Shown one piece after another: positions 61,205-64,000 of a stretch of DNA of 64,000 nucleotides (its first letter is position 1; each line of letters opens with the position of its first letter). The notes below the pieces were generated by a model that did no database searches, had not been told where the DNA came from, and was given only the letters and a program-made list of their open reading frames with translations. The DNA comes from Neomonachus schauinslandi (taxonomy: Eukaryota; Chordata; Mammalia; Carnivora; Phocidae), in the NCBI RefSeq assembly GCF_002201575.2, contig NC_058404.1:71691065-71755064 (forward strand), written 5' to 3'. The position numbers and the translations under genes are program-made.

Positions 61205-62560
61205 AACTAAAGAACTATACCTTTGGGACTATAAATCCTAAATCTTTATGTTTAAGACTTTCTAGTGTGACTATCACTGAAATTTGAATACATGCAGTTA
61301 GTATGTCTTCAAATTAAATATCATTACCACTTACAGTAAGTCATGTAGGTCATAAGGAAATCAGATAAATATTTCAATATTTTGCTCCTGAAATATATAA
61401 AACAATTTCCTGTAGCTATTTCTGTGATTCCCATCATTGTTTTATTACTAAAATAGTTCCTCAGAGACTTAGTCATTTAAAAATATATTTACTAACATAA
61501 ACAATTAGCATGAAAGGAGTTACATGCGAAATGGAATTCCTTTTTACACCATAAAAAGCCATTTTGTTTTTATCTATTTTCAGATAAATCCTGTGTATTT
61601 CTGTGATGTAAACTGGCTCATATGCAGTCATAAAGAGGGGAATAATGTTTGTATAAAGTAGCAGTTATGCTGGATCTCCAACCACTCCACCTTCTTCCTC
61701 CCAGCTCAGCTGACCTCACGTCGTGTCTTGGAAGTACTTACCACCGTTTTCCTCTATTTTCTTCCTCAGCTCCATAGCTCAGCAGGCTCAGAACTTCCTT
61801 ATAGTTACTTCCCATCAAACTACTTTCACCTTTTCCCCTAATGTGAGGCCCATCGTTAATTGCAGTAGTGCAGTATTCCTTAGAATTCCTTAGAGTGCAA
61901 CCAGTCTTTTTACCTAAGCTGGTATAGCTTTTATGATTGTTATTGCTTTTGTTGGTGCTCATCGTGCCAACTGGTTTCACCCTAACACATTTTCTTCCCA
62001 CAAGTCCTTTTATTTTTAGTGCAGTTTTGCAGCATATGAGGTTTTTTAGGAACGCTTACATGGTGTTGTTTTAGAAATGCCTGTACTCTCAACAATGTTT
62101 GGTTTAAATTTGCAAGTAAGGCAAAAAGCTGACTTAACTACCTAGAAAAGACACTCAGTAAGGTCACATTCTTGAAGAGTCTACAGAGTCCATTATGATA
62201 TAGGTAATACAGCCTGATGAACCTTTTAAAATGAAAACAAGTCCATGATGATTAAACAATTGGGCTGATTGATACATTTCAGTTAAGTGGCAAGATAAAA
62301 CTAATGACCATCTAACATCAGAACTTCTCCATTTTCTTTTCTTTTTAATTTCGGCCAATCAGGAAGACCTGGAAACACATCTTGGATTTCATATACATGC
62401 GTACATACACATACACACTTATTTGCCCTCTTGTGCAATAATGACTTTTTTAAGTGTCTGAGATTATATATTTATATCTATATCTCTGAAGATGATTAGT
62501 ATGAGAGAGACTTCATGCTTGGAGAGATCAGTTCACACAAATGTTGGGGCCATGCAGAGT
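61205..62560. other. AT-rich DNA, nothing recognised
   Basis: An 87-codon minus frame at 61738-62001 shows no domain. No exon or promoter was supported. Confidence 0.45.
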
Positions 62561-62587
62561 CGTGCCCTGAGGTAGTACAGTTAGTAT

Positions 62588-62830
62588 AGAATGACCGAGC
62601 TCAGGCTCTGGGACCAGAGAGTCTGTGTCTGCTCCTTGCCTCTACCATCTACCAGCTCTGTGACCTTGGTTAAGTTCTTAACTTCCACCTCCGCTTTCTC
62701 CATCTGGAAAACAGGGATGCTAAAAGCAACTGTCTCATAAATATGTTATGAAAGTAAACAAATTGATAAATGTAAAGCACTTAGAAAAGTACCTGCTGCC
62801 AACATGTAATGATTAATGTTGACTATCACA
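62588..62830 (+). repeat. MIR SINE
   Basis: Classic order: ccagctctgtgaccttggtt, a tttctccatctggaaaacag block, then taaatgtaaagcacttagaa. A second MIR-like piece follows at about 62850-62970. Confidence 0.85.
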
Positions 62831-62970
62831 ATTCCTACTTAGCAGTAGTGAAACACTGGACAGGTTTCTTAATTTCACTGAGTTTCTGTTACCTCAACTC
62901 TAAAATGGTAAAATGGTGATGAAACAGGGATGTATGAAGGATTAGAAAAAAATCTATGCAAAGACATTGT

Positions 62971-64000
62971 ACAAGAGAATCATGCTAAAAGAAGTCACTA
63001 AATAAAAGATTGACAAATTTATTCTAATTCCTCAGAAAGATCAAGTCATGTCTTATACCCATGACACCTTTCCTATTTCCTTTCAAAGCCAGTTTAAGGG
63101 AACTCTAATATATAGCAGGTGCTTGGTACTCTACAAATTTGGAAAACATTCTCCACTTGAAGAACATTAATGCATACCAAGAAAATAATATCTATGTCAG
63201 TAATTAGGGTTTCTTTTATTGGATTACAAAATAATAGAGTTTACAGCATAGCCCAGAAGAGTAAGATTCTAATTTGGTTTTATCTTATATAATTCCATTA
63301 GCTAGTAAGTTGCATGCCAAATTTCTTTAATAAAATATTAGAATAAATTGATGGACTATGTTAGATTTTAAATCTGTTTTTCCACTCATGAAACCAAGCC
63401 TGTGATATAAATCAAGCAAGCCTTACATCACTGAAGTACATATTATTTTCTGTAAATCCACATTATTCCTAATGTGGAAAAATTTTTAAACAAAATAAAC
63501 CTGTAACTGAAATAGAAATTCTGTGGTATCTGATTTTCTTTTCCTAGAATGCTAGGTTGACAAATGATTCGTATTGTTATACAAACAATCTTGCCTTCAA
63601 TCACTGCTTTCATAAGCTAACTGTTCTCAATATTGATTCAGTGTTAACCCTTTTATGTACTTAACTTCTCAGTGTGTACTTATTTGGTAGAAAGGTTTAA
63701 GAGATGGGTAGGGAGAGAATAATTAGCATGTTAATTTTAGGATATTTGTGAAATCAAATTAAGTCACCCAGAGTCTGATTAAAATAGGAGATGCCGAAGT
63801 TTCTAACAAGAATAAAGTGGATTCCGGTTTTGACTGTCACATCTGTGGAGCATTTGAATTAACATTTTAACAATGAGGAGATATCAAAGTGGCCTCATCT
63901 TTGATGGGAAGAAAGGGGTGACTGGACTAGCACAGAATTCACCCTCTGGTAGAGGAAAATAGAATTATCTAGGCTTTAACCTGTCATATTTGGAAAGGAG
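62971..64000. other. AT-rich DNA, nothing recognised
   Basis: No gene, RNA or named repeat was identified to the end of the window. Confidence 0.45.

Overview
This window is nuclear DNA from a carnivoran mammal. It holds at least 22 tRNA-Lys-type CAN SINEs. Their consensus (gcgcctgggtggctcagt head, aaataaataaaatctt tail) is not the dog or cat subtype, so an arctoid carnivoran (bear, seal, mustelid or relative) is most likely; the species cannot be resolved further. Carnivore-type L1 3' ends support this. Two 10-N blocks (8239-8248 and 31948-31957) mark assembly gaps.

The only intact protein gene is GUCY1A1 (soluble guanylate cyclase alpha-1 subunit) on the minus strand. All eight coding exons are present, from the start codon at 55703 to the stop at 27751. 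Every junction has a GT donor and an AG acceptor, and the phases join to a 690-codon frame plus stop with no break. The protein receives nitric oxide signals as a heterodimer with beta-1 (GUCY1B1). In other mammals that partner lies just downstream of GUCY1A1, which here would be left of position 1. No GUCY1B1 exon was recognised. Upstream 5' UTR exons and the promoter are probably beyond 64000, because no CpG-rich promoter is visible between 55.7 and 64 kb.

Layout: 1-27.7 kb is the 3' flank and intergenic DNA. It contains two related solo-type LTRs, a TPRKB processed pseudogene with its GC-rich 5' UTR and target-site duplication, a CTTT microsatellite, MaLR LTRs, L1 and SINE insertions, a decayed ERVL-like relic and a U2 snRNA fragment. 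The GUCY1A1 coding span is 27.7-55.7 kb, with introns carrying SINEs, a Tigger element, L2, MIR and small tandem repeats. The stretch 55.7-64 kb is 5' intron or flank with old repeats.

The most interesting observation is a CAN SINE that landed on the exon 2 splice donor. Its 17-bp target duplication copies the last 13 exon bases plus GTAA, giving two candidate donors 213 bp apart; use of the distal one would add an immediate stop codon. A 29-bp SINE head and an 8-T tract, each flanked by long direct repeats, are candidate extreme retroposition products. Nothing suggests a new multigene system.
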